In this document: positions 7,621 through 15,071 of the stretch, piece by piece
Layout of the letters: each line of letters starts with the position of its first letter
Numbering within the stretch: the first letter of the stretch is position 1
Assembly: GCA_963848045.1 (NCBI GenBank)
Contig: CAWKCC010000002.1
Coordinates: forward strand, 186,001-250,000
Length of the DNA stretch: 64,000 nt
Direction: 5' to 3'
Origin: CAVUAT01 sp963848045
GTDB taxonomy: Bacteria; Actinomycetota; Thermoleophilia; Solirubrobacterales; 70-9
Translations under genes and position numbers: made by a program
The notes under the pieces: generated by a model
What the model saw: only the letters and a program-made list of their open reading frames with translations
Database searches by the model: none
Told to the model about the DNA's origin: nothing

Positions 7621-8541
7621 CTACTTCTTCTTCTTCTTCTTCTTCACCTTGACGCACTTCTTCTTGGCCTTCTTGCCCTTCTTCTTGATCTTCTTGAGCT
7701 TGAAGCCCTTCTTGCACTTCTTCTTCTTCTTCTTCGTCGTCGGCGGCGTCGTTGCCGGCGGTGCCGGCGGTGCCGGCGGCGGCGCGTTCAGCGCCGGGCT
7801 CGCGATGTTGTTCGCCAGCCACAGGCCTCCGCGGCCACCCGCGAGGCTGTCAACGGTGCCGCAGTTGCCGCTCGGACCGCTGATGAACGTCGCTGCGGGC
7901 AGCGTCGGCCACGTCGTGGCGATCGCTCCGTCCTTGAGCCCACTGGTCGCCAGGTTCGGGATATCCGCCATGAACGGGTCACCGTTGTACGGCGACGGGA
8001 ACGGCTGCGCCGTGTTGAACGACATCGGGATCGGCGTGATCTCACAGACGTCCACCGGGTCCATCATGTTCCCGGGGGTGAAGTCGAGGATCAGCGTCGC
8101 CTTGAAATCCGACTCCATGTGCGTGACTGCTCCCGTGGTGGCGTCAACCGTGCCGCTGATCGGCTCGAGCGCCTCGAGCTTGACCGTGACTCCGACCGCA
8201 CCGCCCAGCACCGTCCCCGAGAAATCCGGGAAACAGAAGCCCTCGGCCGAACCCGGTGGGGGGCCTTGGACGCCGGGATTCGTACAGGCAGCCGGCACGG
8301 CGAACGTGCTCGGGGCGCCGAGCGTCAGATCGCCACCGAACTCCGCGTATGGCGGAACCGTCGTCCCGTCCAGGATGTCGAGGCCGGGGTTCGGGAACGC
8401 ACCCGTCTTCAGGAACGCGTTGTCGAACTCCGCCTGGAATGGAACCGCCTGCGCGGAGGCCGCGCCGACTCCCATGGTGAGGGCGACGGCGGCGCCGGCA
8501 AGGCCGAAACGCAGCCGCTTCCCCCTCTTTCCGTTAGTCAT
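7621..8541 (-). CDS. Secreted protein with a poly-lysine, two-cysteine C-terminal tail
   Basis: A 306-residue protein. The ATG at 8541 is chosen because AAGGAGAG lies just upstream and a clear signal peptide follows (MTNGKRGKRLRFGLAGAAVALTMG, cleavage likely after AQA). The mature part (about residues 32-255) has no recognised domain; it contains several cysteines, a THMESDFKATLILDF strand-like segment, and ends in a proline/alanine linker. The final 40 residues are almost all lysine, with CKKGFKLKK followed later by KKKCVKVKK and a run of seven lysines at the end. Such a cationic tail would bind anionic wall polymers or DNA; that role is inference. The lysine tract is encoded by CTT/TTC triplet repeats on the plus strand. 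Paralogous hydrolases flank it. Function unknown. Confidence 0.8.
   Translation of the reverse strand: MTNGKRGKRLRFGLAGAAVALTMGVGAASAQAVPFQAEFDNAFLKTGAFPNPGLDILDGTTVPPYAEFGGDLTLGAPSTFAVPAACTNPGVQGPPPGSAEGFCFPDFSGTVLGGAVGVTVKLEALEPISGTVDATTGAVTHMESDFKATLILDFTPGNMMDPVDVCEITPIPMSFNTAQPFPSPYNGDPFMADIPNLATSGLKDGAIATTWPTLPAATFISGPSGNCGTVDSLAGGRGGLWLANNIASPALNAPPPAPPAPPATTPPTTKKKKKKCKKGFKLKKIKKKGKKAKKKCVKVKKKKKKK
7624..7644. repeat. Trinucleotide repeat encoding the terminal poly-lysine
   Basis: Seven CTT units in a row (AAG on the coding strand) encode the end of the tail of the protein at 7621-8541. Further interrupted CTT/TTC runs follow to about 7735, and another run lies near 7180-7199 in the neighbouring hydrolase gene. 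Slippage by whole triplets would alter tail length without a frameshift. Confidence 0.85.
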
Positions 8542-8584
8542 TCTCTCTCCTTGATAGCCGGCCTGCTGCCGGTTCGTTGACACA

Positions 8585-8603
8585 CAACAGCATCGATGCG
8601 TTG
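8585..8603. promoter_or_regulatory. Palindromic operator-like site upstream of the poly-lysine-tailed protein
   Basis: The perfect 10-bp palindrome GCATCGATGC (8590-8599) is extended by CAAC and GTTG arms with one unpaired base. It lies 45-60 bases upstream of the start at 8541, in a locally A+T-richer spacer that probably holds the promoter. No regulator is identified. Confidence 0.4.
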
Positions 8604-8669
8604 ATGTTGCGTTTACCTTGAGTGAAGAAAAGTAGGGCCTTCCGGCATTTTTCGTCGCGCTGCCATCGC

Positions 8670-11324
8670 CTAGAGGCCCTCGCCGAGCACGTGGATCGGG
8701 GGCGCCGTGCAGGGAACGGGGATGCCGCCGGTGGCGAGGCAGTCGTCGGGCTCGGCGACCCCAAGCCCCAGCAGGAAGGGCGCGGCGAGCTGCTGAGCGG
8801 CGGGACTGGAGGCGACCGGCTCGTGCGGGTCGAGCCCGTCGAACCACTGCTCGACCAGCAGTCCGGTGCCGTCGACCGGCGGCGTGTTGGAGACCGGGTT
8901 GGCGTTGGTGCCGACCAGCTCGTCGTCGCCGTCGCCGTCCCAGTCCTCGACCCGCATCGCGCCGGTGTCGAGCACGTAGAGCACCGCCGGCCCGCCGTAG
9001 CCGCCGGGCGCCGTGAAGCTCGAGGAGGGCTCGCGCGCGATCTTCCAGAAGGGCTGGGAGTCACCGGATCGCCCGGGGGCGACGATCGGTGAGCGCACCA
9101 CGGCGCCCAGCGTGCGCGCCTGCGCCTCGGTCTGGATGTTCGAGACCTGGTGGTCGCCGAAGGCCTCGATCAGCACCACCTCGTGCTCTGGGGTGCCGGG
9201 CAGCTCGTCGCCGGTCATCGCGTGCACGTAGCCGCCGGCCTCGCCGCGGTCCCAGAGAGCCTGGATCAGCGAGTAGCCGATCTGGCGCTCGAGCGGGTCG
9301 GTGTAGAAGCTGTTGACGAGCGGCAGGAACTGGTTGAACTGGGTCGAGCGGGTGATCAGCGTCGCGAAGCCCATCGCCGGCACCCCCAGCACGGCGCGCT
9401 GCCAATCGGGCGCGACCGCGGTCGCCGCGCCGCCGAAGATGCCGCCCTGCGAGGCGCCGAAGTAGCCGACCTCGCGGTCGGAGTCGAGGGCGTGATCGGC
9501 CCCGCCACCGCCCTGGAAGGCGGGGTCGCCCTCCATGCCCCCCTGCGCCTCGCTGGCCGCCATGGCGCGCGCCAGGTAGAGGAAGTTGAGCATCCCCTGC
9601 TGGGAGCGGTCCACCAGCGCCGGGAACCTGGAGAGGTTGGAGAGCACCGAGGGCAGGAAGCTGAACAGGTCGCTCGAGGACATGCCGATCCAGGCCGTGC
9701 CGCAGACGACCGTCTGCAGCGAGGCGGGGTAGAGGCGCAGGTCCTCGACGGCGCTGTCGTCGCCCAGCAGCCCGTGGCCGAAGATCAGCGGCGGGCGGTC
9801 CTCGCCCATGGTGGGATCGGAGGCCGCGGCGCGCGGCACCAGACAGGTGAAGGGCGCGTCGAAGGTCGTGGCCCCGTTCTGGACCGGCGTCTGGGTGCCC
9901 GGGGCAAAGGTCATCCGCGAGCCCGGGCCGCAGGGGACCCCCCCGCCCGACTCGGACTGGGCGTCGAGATAGCACGGCACCTCGACGGTGCCCGTGACCT
10001 TGCGCAGGGCGTAGTCGCTCTCGCTCGCCGAGCAGGCGGGGTCGGCGTCGGCGTTGCAGAGCGCGTACGGAGTGGTGCCGGTGATCGTGAAGGCCGGAGC
10101 GCTGCCCTGCTCGGTGCCGTCGGCGAGGTCGGTGTCGCCGAGCTGGGCGAAGGCGTCGTCGCGCATCGCGCGCAGCCGGCCGGTGAGGCTGTCGCGGCTG
10201 GAGACCGTGAAGTCCCAGGCGAGGTAGAGGTCGGAGCGCGCGATGCCCGCGGCGGCCAGGCTCGCGAAGATGCTCTCCATCGAGGCGCGGCGCGACTCGA
10301 CCGAGGCGTCGTCGGTCTGCACCCTGTCTCGGTAGGCCCTGAAGATCGGGCTGGCGGGCTCGACAGGCACCCCCGAGGCGGTGCTCAGTCCCCGCAGGGC
10401 GACGATGTAGCGCCGGCCGTAGTCGAGCGCCTCGGCGGGCCGGATGATCAGCAGGCGCTTTGCGTCGCTGAGGCCGGGCGTCTCGTCGAGCTCGGCCCAG
10501 ACGGGGTGGCGCTCACCCGTGGCGGCATCGATCAGCACCACCGGCTGGTCGCCGCGGGCGTACTCGCCGATCGCCGTCTGCGCGACGAACCCGTTTGCGT
10601 CGAACGCGGCCTGGGTCTGCACAGCGGGTACCTTGGTCAGGATCGGGCTGTTGGGGCTGAAGCCGTCGTTGCGGTTGTACTCGGCGGGGCTGATCCGCTG
10701 GCCGATCACATTGGCCGGCATCGAGAGCGCGTCGAGGGCGAGCCGCCGGCCGGTGGCGCTGGTGCCGTCGGACGCCGTGAAGTAGTCGTTGGGGAAGGGC
10801 GCGAGGCAATGCGCGGGGTCCAGGGGGTCGCAGCGCTCGGCGTCGGGGGCGTCCACGTGCAGCACGCAGCTGAGGCTGCCCGCGGCCAGCCGGCGCGAGC
10901 GACGCGCCCGGGCCTTGCGGCTGCCGGCGGCGGTGGCGCGCCGGTAGCGGCCCTCGACCGTGACCAGCTGCGGCCCGCAGTCGCCGAGCGCGGCGCGGCC
11001 GGCGGCGCTCAGGGTCAGCTTCGCCGAGCGCCTGCCCGGGCGCCCGATCCTGACGCTCCTGCGCCGCACCAGGCCCTTGGCCTCGCCCTGGCGGGCGCTG
11101 AGACGCACCTTCGTTCCACGGGGTCCCGCGATCCGGACCGCGAGCTTGCCCGCCTCGAGCAGGGCATCCTGGCCCTTGGTGCGGATCTTGAGCTTGACGG
11201 CGCCGGGCCGCGGGCTTCCGCTCGCGCTCGCCACGGGCAGGGCGATCAGCGCCGCCGCCAAGAGCGGCAACAGCAACCGCGCGGCCTTCACGGCCCGGTG
11301 AGCGCCCCTCCCAGGGAGAAACAT
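8670..11324 (-). CDS. Secreted alpha/beta-hydrolase-like protein (paralogue 2)
   Basis: An 884-residue paralogue of the gene at 4818-7484. The ATG at 11324 gives a signal peptide (VKAARLLLPLLAAALIALPVASA); the reading frame extends further upstream but without protein-like sequence. A basic, arginine-rich domain comes first (to about residue 150), matching the lysine-rich one in paralogue 1. Then come LDPAHCLAPFPNDYF, TGRRLALDALS, YNRNDGFSPN and YIVALRGLSTA, and a C-terminal hydrolase domain with GASQGG (Ser near 625) and GDHQV (His near 725). The C-terminal part mentions an aspartate-rich DWDGDGDDELVG stretch resembling a calcium-binding loop. Secreted hydrolase; substrate unknown. Confidence 0.75.
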   Translation of the reverse strand: MFLPGRGAHRAVKAARLLLPLLAAALIALPVASASGSPRPGAVKLKIRTKGQDALLEAGKLAVRIAGPRGTKVRLSARQGEAKGLVRRRSVRIGRPGRRSAKLTLSAAGRAALGDCGPQLVTVEGRYRRATAAGSRKARARRSRRLAAGSLSCVLHVDAPDAERCDPLDPAHCLAPFPNDYFTASDGTSATGRRLALDALSMPANVIGQRISPAEYNRNDGFSPNSPILTKVPAVQTQAAFDANGFVAQTAIGEYARGDQPVVLIDAATGERHPVWAELDETPGLSDAKRLLIIRPAEALDYGRRYIVALRGLSTASGVPVEPASPIFRAYRDRVQTDDASVESRRASMESIFASLAAAGIARSDLYLAWDFTVSSRDSLTGRLRAMRDDAFAQLGDTDLADGTEQGSAPAFTITGTTPYALCNADADPACSASESDYALRKVTGTVEVPCYLDAQSESGGGVPCGPGSRMTFAPGTQTPVQNGATTFDAPFTCLVPRAAASDPTMGEDRPPLIFGHGLLGDDSAVEDLRLYPASLQTVVCGTAWIGMSSSDLFSFLPSVLSNLSRFPALVDRSQQGMLNFLYLARAMAASEAQGGMEGDPAFQGGGGADHALDSDREVGYFGASQGGIFGGAATAVAPDWQRAVLGVPAMGFATLITRSTQFNQFLPLVNSFYTDPLERQIGYSLIQALWDRGEAGGYVHAMTGDELPGTPEHEVVLIEAFGDHQVSNIQTEAQARTLGAVVRSPIVAPGRSGDSQPFWKIAREPSSSFTAPGGYGGPAVLYVLDTGAMRVEDWDGDGDDELVGTNANPVSNTPPVDGTGLLVEQWFDGLDPHEPVASSPAAQQLAAPFLLGLGVAEPDDCLATGGIPVPCTAPPIHVLGEGL

Positions 11325-11333
11325 CGAAGCGCG

Positions 11334-11339
11334 AGGATA
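11334..11339 (-). promoter_or_regulatory. -10 box of secreted hydrolase 2, leaderless type
   Basis: TATCCT on the minus strand, 9 bases before the ATG at 11324; no ribosome binding site between. Confidence 0.5.
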
Positions 11340-11403
11340 CCGGGGGCGGGGCGGCCGGGTGCCGCGCCTCTCTCGCCGCCGGCGGCCCGCTTGAGGAAGG
11401 CGC

Positions 11404-11409
11404 GATACT
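11404..11409 (+). promoter_or_regulatory. -10 box of the frameshifted NTF2-like gene
   Basis: GATACT lies 7 bases before the ATG at 11417, the same leaderless arrangement seen for many genes here. It is divergent from the box at 11334-11339. Confidence 0.4.
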
Positions 11410-11416
11410 GGCCCCG

Positions 11417-11822
11417 ATGCCGGAACCGAACGTCGAGCTGCTGAAGCCCGTGTACGTCCACTGGGCTCAGGGCAGACTTCCGACGCGTGTCCGAGGTCTA
11501 CGGGCCCGAGATGGAGTGGGGCTGGTCGGACGAGTTCCCCGACCTCGGCCCTCCGCAGGTGGACCCGGCCGAGCGCAGCGAGCGAATGATGCGCTGGCTC
11601 GGCTCCTGGCAGGACTGGTGCATCGAGGCCCAGGACTACATCGCCCAGGGCGACCTCGTCGTCGTCCTCTGCCGCTACACAGGCCGCGGGCGCGGCTCCG
11701 GCGTCGCGCTGGACGAGCTGGGCGCCCACGTGTGGACGCTGCGCGAGGGCCGCGCGACCCGGCTGGAGATCTTCTCCAGCCGCGAGCGGGCGATGCGCGA
11801 GGCGGGGATCACGGCCGAGTAG
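11417..11822 (+). pseudogene. NTF2/SnoaL-like protein gene interrupted by a +1 frameshift
   Basis: Two reading frames together make one small NTF2-like fold protein. The first (from ATG 11417) reads MPEPNVELLKPVYVHWAQG, the classic first helix of SnoaL-like proteins. At about 11474 one extra base appears: skipping it gives DFRRVSEVYGPEMEWGWSDEF in the other frame, which runs to the stop at 11822. The joined product would be about 134 residues, the usual length, continuing with GSWQDWCIEAQDYIAQGDLVV and ending ERAMREAGI. Either the gene is recently inactivated or the sequence has a single-base error; the lack of any other damage favours the latter or a very recent event. It converges with tRNA-Lys. 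Confidence 0.72.
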
Positions 11823-11841
11823 GGCTCGCCGCCAGGACGAG

Positions 11842-11914
11842 TGGGCCGTGCAGGGATCGAACCTGCGACCTTGAGATTAAGAGTCTCCTGCTCTACCAGC
11901 TGAGCTAACGGCCC
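11842..11914 (-). tRNA. tRNA-Lys (anticodon CTT)
   Basis: A 73-base cloverleaf on the minus strand. The acceptor stem GGGCCGT pairs with ACGGCCC, the D-arm is TAGCTCAGCTGGTAGAGC, the anticodon loop CTCTTAA sits on a GGAGA/TCTC stem, and the T-arm contains GGTTCGATCC. The discriminator base is A and CCA is not encoded. Confidence 0.96.
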
Positions 11915-11923
11915 GGGCGCCGA

Positions 11924-11952
11924 AGTATAGAAACGGGCCGCCGGCGCGGAAA
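11924..11952 (-). promoter_or_regulatory. Promoter of tRNA-Lys
   Basis: TATACT (11924-11929, minus strand) ends 9 bases before the tRNA 5' end. A weak -35 candidate TTTCCG (11947-11952) is spaced 17 bases upstream. Confidence 0.6.
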
Positions 11953-11986
11953 CGCGATCCGCCCGGGCAGGCCGGGCGGTGCCGGC

Positions 11987-12820
11987 CTACCCGCCGCCGC
12001 TGAGGCCGCCCGCCCCGATGCCGCTCAGCGGGTTGTCCCCGGAGGCCCCGCCGGCCGAGGCCTTGGCGAGCTGCTTGCGGAAGCTCTCGATCTGCTTGTT
12101 GAGCTGGCGGCCCTGCTTCTCCACCTGGGCGAACTCCTTCTCGAAGCCGGCCTTCTCGCTCGGCTTCGCGGCGGCGAGAGCCTGCTGGGTGGCTGCCTCG
12201 GCGGCCGCGAAGTCGCCGGCGAAATAGAGGAAGAAGGCGATCTGCGCGTAGTCGGCGGCGCTGCCCCTCTGCGCGGCGATCGCCTGCTGGGCTCTGCCGG
12301 CGGCCTTGTAGTTGGCGAGCGCGTCGTCGGCGTCGGCGAGCGCCTGCTGGCCGGTGGCGCCGGAGGCCTGCCCGATCAGCGCGGTGGCCAGCGCGGAATG
12401 GGTCTGCACCGCGAGCAGCGCGACCGAGGTGTTGATCTTCCCCTTGGTGAGCTTCAGGTAGCGCGCCCAGGCGTCGGCGCTCTTCTGCAGCTCCTCCTCG
12501 GCCTCCGGCGTCAGCACCTGCTGCTGGGTCTGCTCGTCGATCTCGATCTTCTGTGTCCCGGCGCGGTAGTGGAGCTGCACCAGCTCGCCGAGCGCGGCGG
12601 TGTCGCGGGGGTTCTCGGCGAGGCGCTCCTCCTGTGTCTTGATCTCGTCCTCGAAGCCGGTATCGGCGCTGTTGCCGCCGCCGAAGATCTCGGAGAGCCC
12701 ACCGCTGGCGTCGCTGCCGATGCCGAAGAAGACCAGGCCGAGCGCCAGCAGCGCCGCGAGGCCCGCGTAGACGACCTTGATGACGCGGCGGCGGCCCGGG
12801 CTGCGCAGGTCAAAGAGCAT
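11987..12820 (-). CDS. Membrane-anchored tetratricopeptide-repeat protein
   Basis: A 277-residue protein with a positively charged N-terminus (RSPGRRRVIK) and one membrane anchor (VVYAGLAALLALGLVFFGI, residues 16-34), so the remainder should be extracytoplasmic. After a glycine-rich linker, helical repeats rich in alanine resemble TPRs (NPRDTAALGELVQLHYRAG; LKLTKGKINTSVALLAVQ; ADYAQIAFFLYFAGDFAAAEAATQQAL). The end is a coiled stretch and a glycine-rich tail. It follows tatC by 22 bases on the same strand but has its own -10-like box. It probably serves as an assembly or scaffold protein; no specific function is assignable. Confidence 0.78.
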   Translation of the reverse strand: MLFDLRSPGRRRVIKVVYAGLAALLALGLVFFGIGSDASGGLSEIFGGGNSADTGFEDEIKTQEERLAENPRDTAALGELVQLHYRAGTQKIEIDEQTQQQVLTPEAEEELQKSADAWARYLKLTKGKINTSVALLAVQTHSALATALIGQASGATGQQALADADDALANYKAAGRAQQAIAAQRGSAADYAQIAFFLYFAGDFAAAEAATQQALAAAKPSEKAGFEKEFAQVEKQGRQLNKQIESFRKQLAKASAGGASGDNPLSGIGAGGLSGGG

Positions 12821-12827
12821 GCCCGAA

Positions 12828-12833
12828 AGCCTA
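12828..12833 (-). promoter_or_regulatory. -10 box of the TPR gene, leaderless type
   Basis: TAGGCT on the minus strand, 7 bases before the ATG at 12820. Confidence 0.5.
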
Positions 12834-12842
12834 GTGACTCGG

Positions 12843-13622
12843 TTAGGGGCGCTCGGGGATGCCCAGCTCCGCGTCGGGCTGGTCCTCGTCCTCGAAAGAC
12901 GGGGTGCCGGCGATGCGCGCGAACAGCAGGCTGCCCTCGAAGAGGATCAGCAGGGGCACCATCGAGATCAGCATCGTCACCGGGTCGGTTCCGGGCAGCA
13001 GCATCGCCAGCACGGCGATGATCAGGATCGCGTAACGGCGGTTCGCCGCGAGCTGCTGCGGGGTGACGATGCCGAGCCGCGTGATCGCGAGGATGCCGAT
13101 CGGGATCTGGAAGAGGATCCCGATGGCGACGGAGGTGAGCGCGAAGAAGCTGTAGTAGTCGCGGGCCCTGATCTCGACGTTGAATTCCTGGTCGTTGAAG
13201 TTGAGCAGGAACTGCGTGGCCGCCGGAATCACCACGAAGTAGGCGAAGACGACGCCGCAGAGGAAGAGGACCGGCGCCATCAGCATGAAGGGGAGCAGGG
13301 TGCGCTTCTCGCGCGGGCTCAGCGCCGGCAGGATGAAGCCGTAGATCTCGAAGAGCAAGACCGGCAGCGTGATGATGATCGCCGCGTAGGCCGCGACGGT
13401 GAGGGTGGTGGTGAAGGGCTCGGCGACGCCGAAGGTGATCGGGGTGCGGTCGCCCGGCAGGGGAGCGTTGACGACATCGAGCAGCACGTTGTTCTGCCAG
13501 AAGCAGAGCGCGAGCGCGACGACGAAGAAGACGAGCGAGACGATGATCCTGCTGCGCAACTCGTCGAGGTGCTCGACGAGAGTGAGACGGTCCTCGAAGT
13601 CGACCGGCCGGAGCTTGGCCAC
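12843..13622 (-). CDS. tatC: Sec-independent protein translocase TatC
   Basis: TatC is the polytopic receptor of the twin-arginine pathway that exports folded proteins. The 259-residue sequence begins with the conserved cytoplasmic EHLDELRSRI motif near residue 18. Six hydrophobic segments follow, with FEIYGFILPALSPREKRTLLPF (the conserved first cytoplasmic loop) and FQIPIGILAITRLG. The C-terminus is cytoplasmic and acidic. The start is GTG at 13622, with GGAAGGG a short distance upstream. It lies 26 bases after tatA, so the two are co-transcribed. Candidate passengers in the window include the Rieske protein at 18462-19142. Confidence 0.96.
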   Translation of the reverse strand: MAKLRPVDFEDRLTLVEHLDELRSRIIVSLVFFVVALALCFWQNNVLLDVVNAPLPGDRTPITFGVAEPFTTTLTVAAYAAIIITLPVLLFEIYGFILPALSPREKRTLLPFMLMAPVLFLCGVVFAYFVVIPAATQFLLNFNDQEFNVEIRARDYYSFFALTSVAIGILFQIPIGILAITRLGIVTPQQLAANRRYAILIIAVLAMLLPGTDPVTMLISMVPLLILFEGSLLFARIAGTPSFEDEDQPDAELGIPERP

Positions 13623-13648
13623 GGCTGCGACCCTTCCTGGGGCGGCCG

Positions 13649-13903
13649 CTAGGCCTTGTTCTCGGTGACGACCTCGGCGTCGGCCGGCTCGGCCGCCTGG
13701 TTCGCCTCGAGCTCGGGGTTCGCCTCGAGCTCGGCCCTCTTGTTCGAGACGTCATCCTCATCGTGCTCGCCGCTCATGGCGCCGCGAAAGTCCTTGATGC
13801 CCTTGCCCAGCGAGCGCCCCAGCTCAGGCAGCCGCTTGGGGCCGAAGATGATCAGCACGATCACGAGCACGATCGCGATCTCGAGGGGTCCGACGTTAGG
13901 CAT
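13649..13903 (-). CDS. tatA: Sec-independent protein translocase TatA
   Basis: An 84-residue single-pass protein that oligomerises to form the Tat translocation pathway. It has a short N-terminal membrane helix (LEIAIVLVIVLIIF), the conserved FGPKRLPELGRSLGKGIKDFR amphipathic segment, and a charged C-terminus rich in glutamate and alanine. It heads the tatA-tatC pair. Length and motif are typical of TatA rather than TatB. Confidence 0.95.
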   Translation of the reverse strand: MPNVGPLEIAIVLVIVLIIFGPKRLPELGRSLGKGIKDFRGAMSGEHDEDDVSNKRAELEANPELEANQAAEPADAEVVTENKA

Positions 13904-13909
13904 GTCTGA

Positions 13910-13915
13910 ATGGTA
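13910..13915 (-). promoter_or_regulatory. -10 box of tatA, leaderless type
   Basis: TACCAT on the minus strand, 6 bases before the ATG at 13903. Confidence 0.5.
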
Positions 13916-13948
13916 GCGGCGCAGGACCGCCGTGGCGAGGAGTCTCGC

Positions 13949-14536
13949 TCAACCCCTTCCCTCCCCTTCACCGGGCTCGAAGTTGAGGTAGTACCGCGAC
14001 GGGGTGGGCCCCCGCTGCCCCTGGTACTTCGACCGCCTCTGGGTGCTGCCGTACGCCTGCTCGGCTGCCGTGGTCATGCGCAGGAACGAGATCTGGCCGA
14101 TCTTCATGCCCGGGTAGATCGCGATCGGCAGGTTCGCCACGTTCGAGAGCTCGAGGGTGAGATGACCGTCCCAGCCCGCATCCACGAAGCCCGCGGTGCT
14201 GTGGATCAGCAGCCCCAGCCGGCCCAGGCTGCTCTTGCCCTCCAGCCTGGCCACCAGGTCGTCACCGAGCGCCACCCGCTCGAGCGTCGATCCGAGCACG
14301 AACTCTCCGGGATGGAGGATGAAGCAGCCGCCATCGGCCACCTCGACCAGCTCCGTGAGGTCCTCCTGGGGCTGCTTCGGGTCGATGTACGGCGTCGTGT
14401 CGTTGCGAAAGACGCGGAAGAGGCGGTCCACTCGCAGGTCGACCGACGAGGGTTGCAGCGCCCCCTCCCCCAGGGGCTCGATCACGATCCCGCCGCGATC
14501 CAGCTCCTCGCGGATCGAGTTGTCCGAGAGCACCAC
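13949..14536 (-). CDS. dcd: dCTP deaminase (probably dUMP-forming)
   Basis: This enzyme deaminates dCTP, and in the mycobacterial and archaeal bifunctional forms also releases pyrophosphate to give dUMP for thymidylate synthesis. The 195-residue sequence closely follows the Mycobacterium enzyme as I know it: LSDNSIREE start, LQPSSVDLRVD, LHPGEFVLGST, LEGKSSLGRLGLLIHSTAGF, the ITLELSN-like LTLELSN with the catalytic Glu, PGMKIGQ, and the SKYQGQRGPTPS C-terminus. The start is set at GTG 14536 by alignment; a longer frame exists upstream without similarity. GTG 14533 is an alternative. A TATAGC box sits 9 bases before the start, so the message is likely leaderless. Confidence 0.93.
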   Translation of the reverse strand: MVLSDNSIREELDRGGIVIEPLGEGALQPSSVDLRVDRLFRVFRNDTTPYIDPKQPQEDLTELVEVADGGCFILHPGEFVLGSTLERVALGDDLVARLEGKSSLGRLGLLIHSTAGFVDAGWDGHLTLELSNVANLPIAIYPGMKIGQISFLRMTTAAEQAYGSTQRRSKYQGQRGPTPSRYYLNFEPGEGEGRG

Positions 14537-14545
14537 GGCGCTGAG

Positions 14546-14551
14546 GCTATA
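14546..14551 (-). promoter_or_regulatory. -10 box of dcd, leaderless type
   Basis: TATAGC on the minus strand, 9 bases before the GTG at 14536. Confidence 0.45.
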
Positions 14552-14648
14552 GGGAGAGGATGACCCGAATCGGCCCGGCTGGTCCCCGTTGCGCCTAAAG
14601 GTCTGCGTCGGGGCGCCCGATATGTGCCTCACGATGGGCATCCCGAGG

Positions 14649-14678
14649 CGAACCGCCAAGACCCGAACCGCCAAGACC
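14649..14678. repeat. Perfect 15-bp tandem duplication
   Basis: CGAACCGCCAAGACC occurs twice in direct succession between the divergent dcd and zinc-ribbon genes. If translation of the zinc-ribbon gene starts upstream at ATG 14634, the repeat encodes RTAKT twice in frame; otherwise it is in the leader. Confidence 0.85.
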
Positions 14679-14708
14679 GTCAAAGAGGCCGAACGCTCGC
14701 GCGGGGGC

Positions 14709-14993
14709 ATGCACGTATGCCCCGACTGCAGCTCCGGGCTGGTGCAGCCGGTGAGGTGGTTCGAGCAGGGCGGGGGGCGCTGGTTCGTGGAGCTGCACTG
14801 CCCCGAGTGCGAGTGGCACGGCGACGGCGCCTTCTCGCAGGACGAGGTTGACGCCTACGACACCGAGCTCGACCGCGGCGGCCAGGAGCTGCTGGCCGAC
14901 CTGCGATCCCTGACCAAGACCATCATGGAGGAGGAGGCCGAGCGGCTGGCGACGGCGCTCGCCGCCGACGTCATCCTTCCCGAGGACTTCTAG
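14709..14993 (+). CDS. Small zinc-ribbon protein
   Basis: A 94-residue protein with two CPxC knuckles (MHVCPDCSSG and HCPECEWHG) about 25 residues apart, forming a predicted zinc ribbon around WFVELHC. The C-terminal half is a helical, acidic segment (AYDTELDRGGQELLADLRSL, EEEAERLATALAAD) ending ILPEDF. Similar short proteins appear in related actinobacteria as conserved hypotheticals; no function is known to me. The start is uncertain: ATG 14709 places the cysteine motif at the N-terminus, while ATG 14634 would add a basic 25-residue extension covering the tandem repeat. A strong hairpin follows the stop. Confidence 0.72.
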   Translation: MHVCPDCSSGLVQPVRWFEQGGGRWFVELHCPECEWHGDGAFSQDEVDAYDTELDRGGQELLADLRSLTKTIMEEEAERLATALAADVILPEDF

Positions 14994-15034
14994 GACAGCA
15001 CCCACGACAGAACAATCGAGTCATCTCTCCCTGT

Positions 15035-15066
15035 CGAACGGCGGCCACTGATCTGGCCGCCGTTCG
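15035..15066. terminator. Bidirectional terminator hairpin
   Basis: A perfect 13-bp inverted repeat (CGAACGGCGGCCA with TGGCCGCCGTTCG, 6-base loop) lies between the convergent zinc-ribbon gene and the polyprenyl synthase gene, 42 bases past one stop and 6 past the other. Symmetry means it can act on both strands. Confidence 0.85.
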
Positions 15067-15071
15067 CGTTC

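Noticed and set aside
14634..14708. Upstream start (ATG 14634) for the zinc-ribbon protein
   Set aside because: It would add a basic repeat-encoded extension outside the conserved CPxC core; not excluded, but not chosen.
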